DNA of 64,000 bases. It comes from Anabaena sp. UHCC 0187 (GTDB lineage Bacteria; Cyanobacteriota; Cyanobacteriia; Cyanobacteriales; Nostocaceae). The notes beneath the pieces are model-generated. The model was given only the letters and a program-made list of their open reading frames with translations. It was not told the DNA's origin and made no database searches. Every line of letters begins with the position of its first letter. The first letter of the stretch is position 1. This document shows positions 63,336-64,000 of the stretch, piece after piece. The stretch spans positions 212,086-276,085 of the forward strand of contig NZ_VILB01000014.1 in NCBI RefSeq assembly GCF_009712035.1, given 5' to 3'. The position numbers and the translations under genes are program-made.

Positions 63336-64000
63336 TGGAAAATGATGCGGTAACGCTCTGCTGCCCAAATGAATATTGTCAATCTGCTAATCCCCTCACC
63401 CATAACTTTTGCCAGCAGTGTTCCACACCCTTACCGAAGCGTTATCTCTGGGCTGTGGGAGATGATCTCAACCATTGTCATCCTGGAGATATTTTAGCCG
63501 ATGCCTGCGGCGTGGGAAACTATCGCTATTTAGTTATTAATAAATCCATCCTTTTAGATCTCAAACCTGGTTTATTGCCCCAAATACCTGAGTTAGATAA
63601 TTTAGAAAAAATTAGACCTTACCTGAAACTAATTCCCTATCGTCTCCATATACCGCAAGTTTATGGAGTCCTAAATTTAAGCAATCAGCAAACCCAAACA
63701 GAAATATTACTATTAGAAAGACCACCATTATTAACTGATGCAACCATCACTAAAGCAAATTTATGTAGTAGTTTAGATACTGTTTGGAGTGAAGCTTCAT
63801 CAATCCGTCAAATCCATTGGCTGTGGCAATTAGCTAATTTATGGCAACCTTTAGCCCTAGAAGGAGTAGCATCTAGCCTTCTAGACCCCTATGTATTAAG
63901 AGTGGAAGGGGCATTGATTCGCTTACTAGAATTGCGTTTTGATGGAGAAAAATCCCCTAAATTATCTCAATTAGGAGAATTTTGGCAGCAACTGCTCAAA
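63336..64000 (+). CDS. Zinc-ribbon protein, probable serine/threonine phosphatase (3' partial)
   Basis: The frame opens at ATG 63336 and stays open to the last base (221 residues visible). The N-terminus has a four-Cys zinc ribbon (CCPNEYCQ ... HNFCQQCSTPLPKRYLWAVG) and then a kinase-like or adaptor-like region (YRYLVINKSILLDLKPGLLP, YLKLIPYRLHIPQVYGVLNL, RQIHWLWQLANLWQPLALEG). From memory this is the start of a ~650-residue cyanobacterial PP2C-type serine/threonine phosphatase; the phosphatase domain itself would lie beyond the window and is not seen. Confidence 0.65.

Overview
The window is chromosomal DNA from a cyanobacterium, very probably a filamentous Nostocales (Anabaena/Nostoc/Dolichospermum-like) strain. 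The evidence is the many GCGATCGC (HIP1) octamers, the gene set (ndhM, bicarbonate transporters sbtA and bicA, an NtcB-like LysR regulator, a GUN4-domain kinase, CHASE2 cyclase, DUF928, Uma2, DUF29), a small protein that I recall as belonging to a heterocyst-regulator family, and the dense intergenic palindromes and short tandem repeats typical of these genomes. Both ends are cut: a PlsY-PEP-synthase-like fusion enters at base 1 and a zinc-ribbon protein, probably a serine/threonine phosphatase, runs off base 64000. No rRNA, tRNA or CRISPR array was seen.

Layout. 1-6.4 kb: the PEP/pyruvate-dikinase fusion, a remnant of a NACHT-type ATPase, and a three-gene sugar ABC importer with no ATPase gene. 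7-11.4 kb: an inorganic-carbon uptake block, sbtA-sbtB (markedly GC-richer than its surroundings, with a transposase scrap downstream) followed by bicA. 11.5-16.6 kb: lipid kinase, ExoD, an unknown membrane protein and an Hsp70. 17.5-22.5 kb: a chaperone-usher-like pilus locus (two pilin-like subunits, PapD-like chaperone, divergent usher). 23-35.5 kb: mostly housekeeping genes (L,D-transpeptidase, KDPG aldolase, MFS pump, pyrophosphatase, panD, a metallo-beta-lactamase-like protein without its metal ligands, a TrpD2-like protein), then a Phd/RelE-type toxin-antitoxin pair, a repeat-rich gap, a Ser/Thr kinase-GUN4 fusion and a short topoisomerase I. 35.6-49.1 kb: ntcB-like regulator, then a two-partner secretion pair, a methyltransferase, Uma2, TPR-CHAT protease, DUF928 and CHASE2-adenylate cyclase. 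49.1-52 kb: Rieske protein and minE-minD-minC. 52-58.4 kb: sugar-acid kinase, small membrane proteins, carboxyl-terminal protease and a glycosyltransferase. 58.5-60.5 kb: an ATPase-nuclease pair that looks like a compact defence module. 60.7 kb-end: response regulator, small heterocyst-type regulator, ndhM and the partial phosphatase.

How the genes may work together. SbtA and BicA are both Na+-dependent bicarbonate importers, one high-affinity and one high-flux, with SbtB as the PII-like controller. The 17.5-22.5 kb genes contain the parts needed to fold, export and assemble a surface fibre. The 36.8-49.1 kb block combines a secreted beta-helix protein, its Omp85-type transporter, a caspase-like CHAT protein and a CHASE2 sensor-cyclase, suggesting (by inference only) a surface-sensing or contact system. 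The strongest candidates for something undescribed are the pilus locus, the two-partner-secretion/CHAT/CHASE2 block and the ATPase-nuclease pair. A further theme is that dispersed intergenic repeats have been absorbed into reading frames, most clearly in the signal peptide of the secreted TpsA protein.
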